Shown here piece after piece: positions 1 to 10,058 of a stretch of DNA of 64,000 nucleotides. The stretch's first letter is position 1. Every line of letters starts with the position of its first letter. The stretch covers positions 9,402-73,401 of the forward strand of contig DASQKI010000071.1 in assembly GCA_035630615.1 (NCBI GenBank). Reading direction: 5' to 3'. Under the pieces are notes generated by a model. The model did no database searches, was not told the DNA's origin, and saw only the letters and a program-made list of their open reading frames with translations. The stretch is from DATFRX01 sp035630615. GTDB lineage: Bacteria > Actinomycetota > Actinomycetes > Propionibacteriales > Nocardioidaceae. Made by a program: the position numbers and the translations under genes.

Positions 1-1
1 T

Positions 2-205
2 CAGGTCGCGGGCAGGCTTCGCGTCGAGCACAAGCAGGCCAGCCTCGAGGAGCTCGGCCACATGCATGATCCGCCGCTCACCAAAGACGCGATCGCAGGT
101 CGGATCCGACGACTGCTCGCCATGGCCGACAAGAAGGCTCGTGAGCTCGGCATCCCCGACACCGAGGCGAGCCTCACGCCGGAGATGCTCGCCGACGCGC
201 CCTGA
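2..205 (+). CDS. whiA: WhiA sporulation/division regulator, C-terminal fragment (5' end outside window)
   Basis: The 67 residues visible are the C-terminal helix-turn-helix of WhiA. The stretch VEHKQASLEELGHM, followed by PPLTKDAIAGRIRRLLAMAD, is the characteristic end of this family. WhiA is a DNA-binding regulator that combines a homing-endonuclease-like fold with an HTH and controls division and sporulation genes in actinobacteria. The gene enters from the left edge in frame 2 and ends in TGA. In many actinobacteria whiA is followed directly by gap; here two minus-strand genes lie between them. Assignment rests only on the tail, but the tail is very typical. Confidence 0.85.
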   Translation, partial: QVAGRLRVEHKQASLEELGHMHDPPLTKDAIAGRIRRLLAMADKKARELGIPDTEASLTPEMLADAP

Positions 206-218
206 TCCGACCGAGCGG

Positions 219-2618
219 CTAGTCGCGTTTCAGGGCGTTGGTCAGGCCGGCGACGACGGCGGTGACCAGCAGCAAGCCGGCGATGGTCAGGCCCAGCATC
301 CACCAGGCGGCCGGCCCGACGGCCTGCCACGACGCCTGCTGCCCCAGATCGACGAACGGAAACACCACGTCGACGGTGTAGAGCACGGCGTTCCACTGCG
401 GTGCGTCGCCGACCGTGTGCAGGTGGTCCGGATGCAATGCGGCGAACGCACCCGTGCCGGTGAGCAGCAGCGCGATCAGCCAGAGCGCGGCCAGCCACGT
501 GCGGTAGCCGTAGCCGACCGTGGACCAGAGAAACCAGTTCCACGCCTTGCCGGCGACATTGAGCTCGCTGCGGCGGCGCCACTGCTTCTCGATGGCGACC
601 CGGCGGGCCCGCTCCGGATATCCGGCGCGGCGGTATGCGGCGGCAAGCTCGTCGTACGGTCCCGGCGCGTAGCGATCCCGCTTGGCACGCCGCCGGCGGC
701 GCTCGTCGGCCCGGTCTTGCGTGTCGGTGTCCGGGAGAGATACCCAGGTGAGTCGGTCGGCGACCTCCATGCTGTCGCTGACCAGCTGGTCGTACACGAA
801 TCCGTCCAAGCGGAGCAGTCTCGGCCAGGTCGACTTGTCATCGCTATAACTGCCGACCCGTGCGTCAGCCAGATCGATGACCCCCTCGGGCGGCGCCTTG
901 GGTTTGAGCACCAGCGAGGTCGTGTCGAGCTGGCGGAGGTCGACGCCTGTGCCGGTGTCCCGGTCCGACCCGGTGAGCATCGCATCGGTGAAGTTCAGTC
1001 GGCCGCCGATCTGCGCGTCACAGAATCGGACCTCGCCCCGGGCCGTGAAGCCCGTCTGGCAGCGTACGTCCCCGCCGGTTCGCAGCCGGCGGCCCGCGAC
1101 GGCGATCGCACCCGGGCTGTTCAGAGTCGCGCCGCTGAGGTAGACCTCATTGCCGACCTGAGCATGCGTTAGGTCCACCGTCCCGTCGGCGAAGAACCCG
1201 TCCGTCATGCTGACCTCGCCGGTCACCACGAGGCTGCTGGCGTCGAGGGCGTCCCCCTTCAGGTTGCGCAGCTCGGTGCCGTCGAGCCAGAGCGACCGGG
1301 CGATCCGGGCCCGTGAGAGGCTGACCGCTCCCTGAGCCTTGATGTCTCGGCAATAGACGTTGCCGTCGATCTCGGCGTCGCCTAGATAGAGGGCAGGCCC
1401 GCCGACACCGGAGAGCCGTGCGCCGTCAAGATCGAGGTCCCCGCCGATCGCCGCGCCTCCCAGAGAGAGCTCTCCGGTCACGGTGAGACGCTTCGCCTCG
1501 TCCGGGGCCGTGGCCCGGTTGGACGCGGCCCAGCCGATCACGGCCCCCGCCACAGTGATGCGGTCCGCGGCCAGCGCCCGCCCGCCCGGTTCGTGGATTT
1601 CGGTGTGCCGAAGGTCGATGATGCCGTCGACCTGGGCGTCGGACAGTCTCGCTTGACTACGCAGGCGACATCCGCCGCCGAAAAGGAGGTCCTTCCCGAC
1701 GGTCAGGTTCTCCGCGTCGAGGGAGACCCGCCTGCTATCGATCGTCGCGCCGGTGATTTCCAGAGATCCGCCGATGCGGGCGCCGGACAGACCGAATGTT
1801 CCCTTGATCCGAACCTCGCTGGCGAGCACCGCCCCGTCCACCGTGAGCCGGGTCGCGTCGAACGCCATGCCCGACTCGTACGCCACGCTGGCGCCGCGAA
1901 GATCGAGCGCTCCGTGAATCTGGCCCGAGGACAGACTGACGCCTCCGATCGCGACGAAGTCAGGCGAGCACGCCATCTCTCGACCGACCTCGAGCTGGTG
2001 CGCGTCGAGGGCGAAACCGTCGGGATTCGTCAGGGTCGCCCCGTTGAAGCTGAGACTCCCACCCACGCGGGCACCGCCGAGATTGACTCCGCCCTCTGCT
2101 CTGAAGTCTTCGAAACACCACATGTCGCGGTCGACGACGAGGCCCCATGCCTCGATCGCATAGCCGTCGGAGCACTCCAGATGGGACCCATTCAGCGACA
2201 GCTGACCGCCGACATGTGCGGAGACCAGGCTGATCTTCGACGTGGTGAGTTCGGAGAACCGCACCGAATCGCTGGCCCGCAGGCGGTCGGCCATGATGCT
2301 CGGCACCGATCCGCCGGCCAGAACGAACGAGCCCGCCTGCGCTGCCGCCAGACCTACGGGCTCCTCGAACGTGCAGTCGACGGGGCAAGACAGCGCGGCC
2401 GCACTCAGATCGAGCGCACCGACGATGTGGCCCTTCGAGACGATGATGGCGCGCAGCCCACCCGTCGGAGGCTCTCGCCTGCCGGTGAGCAGGTCGATGA
2501 GCAGCTCGGCTCGGATCCTGGACGCGCCGCCGAAGCCTCCGAGCATGAGTGGCTGACCGGTGCCGGCATGCTGCAAGACGAGGTGCTCGGCTTCGGTCAG
2601 GTCACGGTCGGACAGCAT
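219..2618 (-). CDS. Beta-helix repeat membrane protein, function unknown
   Basis: About 799 residues. Most of the protein (roughly residues 40-620) is a run of imperfect repeats of about 20 residues, with units such as GARIGGSLEITGATI and GAAIGGDLDLDGARL. This pattern of small and hydrophobic residues every fifth position is typical of pentapeptide-like right-handed beta-helices. The C-terminal 110 residues hold two strong membrane helices (around WLAALWLIALLLTGTGAFAA and WMLGLTIAGLLLVTAVVAGL). Such proteins are often auto-labelled membrane-associated oxidoreductase, but I see no cofactor motif. I chose the second ATG because a GGAG sits 6 nt before it; the ATG two codons upstream touches that GGAG. 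The gene converges on whiA with a 13-nt gap and intrudes into the whiA-gap block. Confidence 0.75.
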   Translation of the reverse strand: MLSDRDLTEAEHLVLQHAGTGQPLMLGGFGGASRIRAELLIDLLTGRREPPTGGLRAIIVSKGHIVGALDLSAAALSCPVDCTFEEPVGLAAAQAGSFVLAGGSVPSIMADRLRASDSVRFSELTTSKISLVSAHVGGQLSLNGSHLECSDGYAIEAWGLVVDRDMWCFEDFRAEGGVNLGGARVGGSLSFNGATLTNPDGFALDAHQLEVGREMACSPDFVAIGGVSLSSGQIHGALDLRGASVAYESGMAFDATRLTVDGAVLASEVRIKGTFGLSGARIGGSLEITGATIDSRRVSLDAENLTVGKDLLFGGGCRLRSQARLSDAQVDGIIDLRHTEIHEPGGRALAADRITVAGAVIGWAASNRATAPDEAKRLTVTGELSLGGAAIGGDLDLDGARLSGVGGPALYLGDAEIDGNVYCRDIKAQGAVSLSRARIARSLWLDGTELRNLKGDALDASSLVVTGEVSMTDGFFADGTVDLTHAQVGNEVYLSGATLNSPGAIAVAGRRLRTGGDVRCQTGFTARGEVRFCDAQIGGRLNFTDAMLTGSDRDTGTGVDLRQLDTTSLVLKPKAPPEGVIDLADARVGSYSDDKSTWPRLLRLDGFVYDQLVSDSMEVADRLTWVSLPDTDTQDRADERRRRRAKRDRYAPGPYDELAAAYRRAGYPERARRVAIEKQWRRRSELNVAGKAWNWFLWSTVGYGYRTWLAALWLIALLLTGTGAFAALHPDHLHTVGDAPQWNAVLYTVDVVFPFVDLGQQASWQAVGPAAWWMLGLTIAGLLLVTAVVAGLTNALKRD

Positions 2619-2674
2619 GCCCATCTCCGTCGCGTGTACGCGGTGGTGGCCCGGTCGGCGCGACGGTTACCGTA

Positions 2675-2992
2675 CTAGTCGAAGAGGTCCTCGAAGATGG
2701 AGCGCTTCTTCTTGCGCGGCTTGGATCCGTAGCTGTCGTGGCGGTCGTCGTAGTGGTCGTCGCGCCGGTCGTCGCGTCGCTTGTCGTAGTCGCGGTCGTA
2801 GTCCCTCGACGGCGGCGGCGCCGGCGTTGGAGCCGACCCGGCTTGGAATCGCGCGTCGGCGTCGATCAGGTGCTCGAGCTCGCCGCGGTCGAGGAAGATT
2901 CCACGGCAGTCGCCACACTGGTCGATGGTGACGCCGCTGCGCTCGTAGCTTCGCATCGCGCCTTGGCACTTAGGACATGTCAGGGATTCCAT
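2675..2992 (-). CDS. TFIIB-type zinc-ribbon protein
   Basis: A protein of 105 residues. The first 45 form a zf-TFIIB domain: CPKCQGAM, then QCGDCRGIFLDRGELEHLI, giving two CxxC zinc knuckles followed by the usual GxFLDxGELE helix. The rest is a low-complexity tail rich in Asp, Arg and Tyr (DYDRDYDKRRDDRRDD) ending in a basic PRKKKRS patch before FEDLFD. Function is unknown in this family; a nucleic-acid or protein-binding role is only a guess. It is divergent from gap, with about 150 bp between the two starts, and 56 nt upstream of the beta-helix gene in the same direction. Confidence 0.8.
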   Translation of the reverse strand: MESLTCPKCQGAMRSYERSGVTIDQCGDCRGIFLDRGELEHLIDADARFQAGSAPTPAPPPSRDYDRDYDKRRDDRRDDHYDDRHDSYGSKPRKKKRSIFEDLFD

Positions 2993-3143
2993 TGAGTCAC
3001 CCTACGGGTTGCCCAGGTGGGCCCTGATCATCCGGTCCGTCCAGCTGGGACCTCTGCCCCAGGTCGGCTCCGGAGCAGCCGGTAGGGTCGGAGGCGAGAG
3101 TGAACGAGACGCTTCGCGCCCCGCACCCGAGGAGTACGAGCCT

Positions 3144-4144
<1,001 letters not shown>

Positions 4145-4148
<4 letters not shown>

Positions 4149-5335
4149 AAACGATCGACGAGCTCGGAGATCTGCGGGGCAAGCGCGTACTCGTCCGCAG
4201 CGACCTCAATGTACCCCTCGACGGCACCACCATCACTGACGACGGTCGCATCCGGGCCAGCCTGCCAACCGTTGGACGGCTGCGCGAGGCGGGTGCGCGG
4301 GTGGTCGTGACGGCTCACCTCGGTCGGCCCAAGGGCGAGCCGGACGCGAGCTACAGCCTGGCGCCGGTCGCCGCCCGACTCAGCGAACTGCTGGGCGCCG
4401 AGGTGGCGTTCGCCACCGACACGGTCGGCCCGAGTGCACGCCAGACGGTCGACGGCCTCGCCGACGGCAAGGTCGCGCTGCTCGAAAACGTCCGGTTCAA
4501 CGCCGGCGAGACGAGCAAGGACGACGCCGATCGGGGCGCGTTCGCCGACCAGCTCGCCGCGCTCGCGGACGCCTTCGTCTCCGACGGCTTCGGCGTCGTG
4601 CATCGCCGGCAGGCGAGTGTCGTCGACGTCGCGGAGCGACTCCCGCATGCCGCAGGGGGACTGGTCGAGGCCGAAGTACGGGTGCTCCGGCAGCTCGTCG
4701 AGTCGCCGTCCGGACCGTACGTCGTCGTCCTCGGCGGCTCGAAGGTCTCCGACAAGCTCGGCGTCATCGACCGGCTCCTCGAAACGGCTGACCGGATCCT
4801 GGTCGGCGGCGGCATGGTGTTCACGTTCCTCGTGGCGCAGGGCCACGAGGTCGGCAAGAGCCTCCTCGAGCGCGACCAGCTCGAAACGGTTCGCGGCTAT
4901 CTCGACACGGCTCGCGAGCGTGGCGTCGACATCATGCTCCCTACTGACATCGTCGTGGTGCCCGAGCTGAGCGAAGAGGCACCGGCCACTGTTGTTCCGG
5001 CAGACCGGATGCCGCCCGATCAGCTCGGCGTCGACATCGGGCCCGATTCGGCCCACGCCTTCGCCGACGCGATCCGGGACGCGAAGACGGTCTTCTGGAA
5101 CGGCCCCATGGGGGTCTTCGAGATGCGACCGTTCGCCGCCGGCACGGAGGCCGTCGCCCAGGCGCTCACCGAGATCGACGGCCTCTCGGTCGTGGGGGGC
5201 GGCGACTCGGCGGCTGCCGTGCGCCAGCTCGGGTTTCGGGACGACCAGTTCGGTCACATCTCGACCGGCGGCGGAGCCAGCCTCGAATACCTCGAAGGCA
5301 AGCGCCTTCCCGGCCTGGAGATCCTGGAGGACTGA
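4145..5335 (+). CDS. pgk: Phosphoglycerate kinase with probable CTG start
   Basis: Transfers phosphate from 1,3-bisphosphoglycerate to ADP. Diagnostic segments are RSDLNVPLDG (substrate loop), LGGSKVSDKLGVI and the nucleotide-binding VVGGGDSAAAV near the C-terminus. The length is 396 aa. Family members begin MKTIDDL; here the matching codons are CTG AAA ACG ATC GAC, and the CTG overlaps the gap stop codon (CTGA). No ATG, GTG or TTG lies in frame at this point, so CTG with translational coupling to gap is the best start. The next in-frame alternatives would remove part of the conserved N-terminus. Confidence 0.95.
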
Positions 5336-6132
5336 TGGCGCGGCCCAAGCGCATTCCGCTGATGGCGGGCAACTGGAAGAGCAACCTCAATCACCAAGAG
5401 GCGGTTGTTCTCGTCCAGAAGCTGGCGTGGATCCTGTCCGACAAGGGCCACGACCCCAACAAGTCCGAGGTGGCGGTGATCCCGCCCTACACGGACCTGC
5501 GCAGCGTTCAGACTCTCGTCGACGGCGACCGGTTGGAGATCAGGTACGGCGCACAGGACCTCTCGGTTCACGACGGTGGCGCCTATACGGGCGAGATCTC
5601 GGCGGCCATGCTGACCAAGCTCGGCTGTACGTACGTCGTCGTCGGCCACTCGGAGCGTCGGCAGCATCACGGCGAGGACGACGCGCTGGTCAATGCCAAG
5701 GCGCAGCGGGTCCTCGCCGCGGAGATGACGCCGATCGTCTGCGTGGGCGAGGGGCTGGAGGCACGCCAGTCCGGCGAGCACGTCGCCTACACGCTCAGCC
5801 AGATCGACGCGTCGCTGGCCAAGCTGCCTGCAGAGAAGGTCCGAGACCTGGTCGTCGCATATGAGCCGGTCTGGGCGATTGGTACCGGTGAAGTCGCGAC
5901 GCCGGAGGACGCTCAAGAGGTGTGCGCGGCTATCCGAGGACGGATAACGGAGACCTGGTCGGATGACGTGGCCGGCTCGATGCGTATCCTGTATGGCGGC
6001 TCGGTCAAGGCAGCCAACGTCGCCGCTATCATGGCAAAGCCCGATGTCGACGGCGCCTTGGTTGGCGGAGCCAGCCTGCAGGCGGACGAGTTCGGCGCCA
6101 TCTGTAGGTTTTACGACCTGCCGATCATCTGA
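5335..6132 (+). CDS. tpiA: Triosephosphate isomerase
   Basis: Interconverts dihydroxyacetone phosphate and glyceraldehyde-3-phosphate. The N-terminal MAGNWKSN carries the active-site Asn and Lys. His105 lies in VVGHSERR and the catalytic Glu177 in AYEPVWAIGTG. The phosphate-binding YGGSVKAAN follows. It has 265 aa, the usual size for actinobacteria. The start overlaps the pgk stop by one base (TGATG), so the two are translationally coupled. Confidence 0.97.
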   Translation: MARPKRIPLMAGNWKSNLNHQEAVVLVQKLAWILSDKGHDPNKSEVAVIPPYTDLRSVQTLVDGDRLEIRYGAQDLSVHDGGAYTGEISAAMLTKLGCTYVVVGHSERRQHHGEDDALVNAKAQRVLAAEMTPIVCVGEGLEARQSGEHVAYTLSQIDASLAKLPAEKVRDLVVAYEPVWAIGTGEVATPEDAQEVCAAIRGRITETWSDDVAGSMRILYGGSVKAANVAAIMAKPDVDGALVGGASLQADEFGAICRFYDLPII

Positions 6133-6162
6133 CGGCAGACGGCAAGAAAGGCCTGGCACCAC

Positions 6163-6396
6163 GTGGTTATCGCGTTCTCGATCCTCTTGGTCGTCTCGAG
6201 CGGGCTGATGATCCTGCTCGTGCTCTTGCACAAGGGACGCGGCGGGGGACTCTCTGACATGTTCGGTGGCGGAGTGTCCACTGGTCTCGGCGGCTCGTCG
6301 GTTGCCGAACGAAACCTGGACCGGATCACCGTCGGCATCGGCGTGGTCTGGTTCTTGTGCGTCTTCGCGTTGGGCCTGCTGCTGAAGCAGGGCTGA
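6163..6396 (+). CDS. secG: SecG translocase subunit
   Basis: Small membrane subunit of the SecYEG protein-export channel. It has 77 aa with two membrane helices (residues about 2-22 and 54-74) joined by the conserved loop LLHKGRGGGLSDMFGGG. The start is GTG, preceded by AAGAAAGG. It lies 30 nt after tpiA, the standard actinobacterial position, and may be co-transcribed with it. Confidence 0.93.
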   Translation: MVIAFSILLVVSSGLMILLVLLHKGRGGGLSDMFGGGVSTGLGGSSVAERNLDRITVGIGVVWFLCVFALGLLLKQG

Positions 6397-6470
6397 CGCG
6401 ACGACCTACCCTATGCGCGCCGGCCGCGAGCCGCGGTCGGCCGTTGTTCCTTTGACGAAGGAGAGCGAGC

Positions 6471-6827
6471 GTGGCTGGTGGCAGTGCGATCCGGGGTAGC
6501 CGGGTCGGTGCCGGACCGATGGGCGAGGCGGAGCGCGGTGAGGCCGCGCCGAGACAGACCGTCTCGTATTTCTGCGCCAACGGACATCACACGCAGCCCA
6601 GTTTCGCGGTCGAGGCGATTCTGCCCGACACGTGGGACTGCCCGCGTTGTGGGCTGCCGGCAAACCGCGACGAGGCAAATCCGCCGCCGGCTCCGAAGAT
6701 CGAGCCCTACAAGACGCACCTGGCGTATGTGAAGGAGCGACGGTCCGACGACGAGGCCGAGGAGATCCTCGAAGAGGCTCTGCAGCTGCTTCGCGATCGT
6801 CGCAAGCGCGGCGAGGTCGTCTTCTAA
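6471..6827 (+). CDS. rbpA: RNA polymerase-binding protein RbpA
   Basis: Actinobacterial transcription activator that binds RNA polymerase and the principal sigma factor and stabilises the open complex. It is 118 aa. The N-terminal tail contains RGSRVGAGP, the core has the zinc-knuckle pattern CANGHH and CPRCGLPA, and the C-terminal sigma-interaction helix includes THLAYVKERR. The start is GTG with GAAGGAG about 8 nt upstream. Its last 4 nt overlap the 3' end of the convergent pgl gene. Confidence 0.96.
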   Translation: MAGGSAIRGSRVGAGPMGEAERGEAAPRQTVSYFCANGHHTQPSFAVEAILPDTWDCPRCGLPANRDEANPPPAPKIEPYKTHLAYVKERRSDDEAEEILEEALQLLRDRRKRGEVVF

Positions 6828-7597
6828 GGGGAGTCGATGCGGCTGAGGCCGCGGGGAAGTTGACTCGCGGCCGCCGCGTCCAGCAGCCACAGCGTGCGGG
6901 CCGAGCCGCGTACGCCGGCGGCTGGGATCTGCATACGACCGGCGCCGCCGAGCGCCAACCGTGCGGCCCGAGCCTTCGCGTCTCCGGAGGCCAAGAACCA
7001 CACCTCGCGCGACCGGTTCAGGCTCGCGAAGGTCAACGACACCCGCGTCGGTGGCGGCTTCGGCGAGCCGTGGACGCCGACGGCCGAGCGCTCGTCGTAA
7101 AGCACGGGGTGCTCCGGAAACAGCGACGCGACATGGCCGTCGGGCCCGATCCCGAGCATCAGGATGTCGAATGTCGGCACCGCTCCGTGGTCCTCCGGCG
7201 CCGCCGCTTGTCGGAGCTCGTCGGCATAGCGCTCCGCTGCGGCGTCGGCGTCGCCCGACCCGTCATCGGCCGGCATCGGGTGCACCAGGGTCGAATCGAG
7301 AGCGAGCCGATCGAGCAGAGATCGCCGTGCCTGCGTCTCGTTTCGCTCGGCGTCGTCGGCCGGGAGGTAGCGCTCGTCGCCCCACCACAGGGCCACCCGC
7401 TGCCAGTCGACGGCCTCCCGCGCGGCCGAATCGGCGACCGTCTGGTGCACTCGGTCGGCAATCGTGCCGCCGGCGAGGACGACAGACGGCACCCGGCCGG
7501 TGCTCTGAAGGTCGACGAGCCGGGTCAGGAGGCGAGCGGCCACCGCCGACGCGAGGAGGTCCGCCGTGCGATGGACGAGTACGGCAGGAGCGCTCAT
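6824..7597 (-). CDS. pgl: 6-phosphogluconolactonase
   Basis: Hydrolyses 6-phosphogluconolactone in the oxidative pentose-phosphate pathway. It has 257 aa with family landmarks VLAGGTIAD, the WWGDERYLPADDAERN block and LGIGPDGHVASLFPEHP, the last carrying the catalytic His. The ATG overlaps the opcA stop by 4 nt (ATGA). It is the last gene of the tkt-tal-pgi-zwf-opcA-pgl operon. Confidence 0.95.
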   Translation of the reverse strand: MSAPAVLVHRTADLLASAVAARLLTRLVDLQSTGRVPSVVLAGGTIADRVHQTVADSAAREAVDWQRVALWWGDERYLPADDAERNETQARRSLLDRLALDSTLVHPMPADDGSGDADAAAERYADELRQAAAPEDHGAVPTFDILMLGIGPDGHVASLFPEHPVLYDERSAVGVHGSPKPPPTRVSLTFASLNRSREVWFLASGDAKARAARLALGGAGRMQIPAAGVRGSARTLWLLDAAAASQLPRGLSRIDSP

Positions 7598-8532
7598 CTC
7601 GTGGCGGTGTTGCCCGACTTGCCGGCCGCCTGCCTCCGGTTGAACGTCTTGATGGTTTGGGCAAAGACCTCATCCTCGTCGAGGCGACGGAGCTCTTCGG
7701 CGATCAACTCGGCGGTGTCGCGGCGTCTCAGCGCCACCGGGCGGTCGGCCTCGCCCGGGATGGTGAAGGTCGCGATGTGGCCGGATGGCCGGGAGATCGC
7801 GATGTCACCGTGCCGGGTCAGCAGCCGGACCTGGGTCAGCCCCGGTCCGGACGTGGAGCGCTGCTCGACCTGGACCCGGAGCCGGCACTGCAGCCAGGCG
7901 GCCATCAGATCGGCGCTCGGACTGCCCCGCTCGCCGTCGACCTCCGCACCGGTGACGGTGACAGGATGCTGATCGAGAGCCGCAGCGAGCAAGGCCCGCC
8001 ACGGAGTGAGCCTGGTCCAGGCCAAATCGGTGTTGCCGGCGGCGTAGTGCTTCGCCTGGGTGCGAAGGGCGGTCCGTGCGCTGCGAGTGGTGCTCGCCGA
8101 GTCGGTGATCCGGCGCTGACTCAGGCGGCCGAGCGGATCGTGGGCGACGTCCTCGGGTGCGTCACTCGGCCACCACACGACGACGGGGGAGTCCGGCAGC
8201 AGCAACGGGAGCACGACGGACTCCGCGTGGCGTACGAGCTCGCCGCCCATCCGCAGCAGGACGGCCTCGCCGGCGGTGTTGTTGCCGATCCTGACCTCGG
8301 CGTCCAACCGGGCCCGGCCGCGAGCGGACTGCCGGACTACGCCGAGAATGCGAGCCGGATGCTCCGTAGTCACCGCCGCAGCCGCCCGCATCGCCTCGTC
8401 GCTGTGCTTCTCGTCGGTCACCACGATCAGGGTCAGCACCATGCCCATGGCCGGACTGCCGGCTGCGCGGCGAGCGCGGACCAGCGCTGCCGCGATCTGG
8501 CTGGCGTTGGTGTCGGTGAGGTCTACGTTCAC
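7594..8532 (-). CDS. opcA: Glucose-6-phosphate dehydrogenase assembly protein OpcA
   Basis: OpcA is needed for activity of glucose-6-phosphate dehydrogenase in actinobacteria and cyanobacteria. The 312-aa product shows the typical SPVVVWWPSDAP segment, the SARTALRTQAKHYAAGNTDL stretch and the late VALRRRDTAELIAEELRRLD region. The frame stays open far upstream, but homology starts at the GTG at 8532, which overlaps the zwf stop in a GTGA. It is fully embedded in the pentose-phosphate operon. Confidence 0.93.
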   Translation of the reverse strand: MNVDLTDTNASQIAAALVRARRAAGSPAMGMVLTLIVVTDEKHSDEAMRAAAAVTTEHPARILGVVRQSARGRARLDAEVRIGNNTAGEAVLLRMGGELVRHAESVVLPLLLPDSPVVVWWPSDAPEDVAHDPLGRLSQRRITDSASTTRSARTALRTQAKHYAAGNTDLAWTRLTPWRALLAAALDQHPVTVTGAEVDGERGSPSADLMAAWLQCRLRVQVEQRSTSGPGLTQVRLLTRHGDIAISRPSGHIATFTIPGEADRPVALRRRDTAELIAEELRRLDEDEVFAQTIKTFNRRQAAGKSGNTATR

Positions 8533-10058
8533 GGCCGCCGCCACCCCCGTCCGTCGCGCGCCAGCATGTCGTCGGACGACGCCGGTCCCCACGTGCCGGA
8601 GGGGTAGGCGTCCGGCTGACCTGACTTTGCCCATTGCTCGATGACGGGGTCGAGGATCTGCCAGGACAGCTCGACCTCCTCGTGCTGCGGAAACAACGGG
8701 GGATCGCCGAGCAGGACGTCGAGGATCAGACGCTCGTACGCCTCGGGGCTGGACTCGACGAAGGCACCACCGTAGGCGAAGTCCATGTTGACGTCGCGCA
8801 ACTCCATGGCGGTGCCGGGCACCTTGGCCCCGAAGCGAAGCGTCACGCCTTCGTCCGGCTGGATCCGCATCACCAGGGCGTTCTGGCCGAGCCCTTCGGT
8901 CGCTGTGTCGCTGAACGGCAGATGAGGCGCCCGTTTGAACACCACGGCCACCTCGGTGACGCGACGACCGAGTCGCTTGCCGGTCCGCAGGTAGAACGGG
9001 ACGCCTGCCCACCGGCGGGTGTCGATGTCGAGGCGGAGCGCGGCGTACGTCTCGGTCTTCGAGTCCGACGGGATGTCGTTCTCGTCGAGGTATCCGCCGA
9101 CCTTGACGCCACCCTGCCATCCCTCGGCGTACTGGCCCCGCGCGGTTTGGAGGTCGAGGCGGTCCGGCAACTGCACTGCCGAGAGGATCTTCTGCTTCTC
9201 GATCCGCAGGCTCCTGGCGTCGAACGAGATCGGCTCCTCCATGGAGATCAGCGCCATCAGCTGCAGCAGATGGTTCTGGATCACGTCGCGGGCCGCGCCG
9301 ATGCCGTCGTAGTAACCGGCCCGGCCGCCGATGCCGATGTCCTCGGCCATCGTGATCTGGACGTGGTCGACGTAGTTCGCATTCCAGAACGGCTCGAACA
9401 TCGAGTTGGCGAACCGGAACGCCAGGATGTTTTGGACCGTCTCCTTGCCGAGGTAGTGGTCGATCCGGAAGACCGCCTCCTGTGGGAACACCTCGGACAG
9501 CACGTCGTTGAGCTGTCGCGCGGTCGCGAGGTTGCTGCCGAACGGCTTCTCGACGACGACTCGGCGCCACGACGCTCCACCGGGCGTGGCGAGGTCATGC
9601 TCCTTGAGCTGGCCGAGCACGGTCGAGAAGAACCGAGGCGGGATCGAAAGATAGAACGCGAAGTTGCCACCGGTGCCACGCATCTCGTCGAGCTCGTCGA
9701 TCGTCTCGCGCAGCTTCTCGAACGCCGTGTCGTCGTCGAACTCGCCCGGCACGAACCGAAAGCCTTCGGACAACTGCCGCCAGACCTCCTCGCGAAACGG
9801 CGTACGGGCATGTTCCTTGACGGCGTCGTGCACGATCTGCGCGAAGTCCTCGTCGGCCCAGTCGCGGCGTGCGAAGCCGACCAGCGAAAAGCCCGGCGGC
9901 AGCAGGCCGCGATTGGCCAAGTCGTAGACGGCCGGCATCAGCTTCTTGCGCGACAGATCGCCGGTGACGCCGAAGATCACCAGGCTGCACGGTCCGGCGA
10001 TTCGCGGAAGGCGTCGATCTTGCGGATCCCGCAGTGGGTTGGGGACGGTACGGATCAC
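8529..10058 (-). CDS. zwf: Glucose-6-phosphate 1-dehydrogenase
   Basis: First step of the oxidative pentose-phosphate pathway, making NADPH. It is 509 aa. The NADP-binding motif is IFGVTGDLSRKKLMPAVYDL, the substrate site is FRIDHYLGKETVQN, and the downstream VDHVQITMAE block is present. The start overlaps the pgi stop by 4 nt and the stop overlaps opcA, so expression is tightly coupled. Confidence 0.97.
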   Translation of the reverse strand: MIRTVPNPLRDPQDRRLPRIAGPCSLVIFGVTGDLSRKKLMPAVYDLANRGLLPPGFSLVGFARRDWADEDFAQIVHDAVKEHARTPFREEVWRQLSEGFRFVPGEFDDDTAFEKLRETIDELDEMRGTGGNFAFYLSIPPRFFSTVLGQLKEHDLATPGGASWRRVVVEKPFGSNLATARQLNDVLSEVFPQEAVFRIDHYLGKETVQNILAFRFANSMFEPFWNANYVDHVQITMAEDIGIGGRAGYYDGIGAARDVIQNHLLQLMALISMEEPISFDARSLRIEKQKILSAVQLPDRLDLQTARGQYAEGWQGGVKVGGYLDENDIPSDSKTETYAALRLDIDTRRWAGVPFYLRTGKRLGRRVTEVAVVFKRAPHLPFSDTATEGLGQNALVMRIQPDEGVTLRFGAKVPGTAMELRDVNMDFAYGGAFVESSPEAYERLILDVLLGDPPLFPQHEEVELSWQILDPVIEQWAKSGQPDAYPSGTWGPASSDDMLARDGRGWRRP

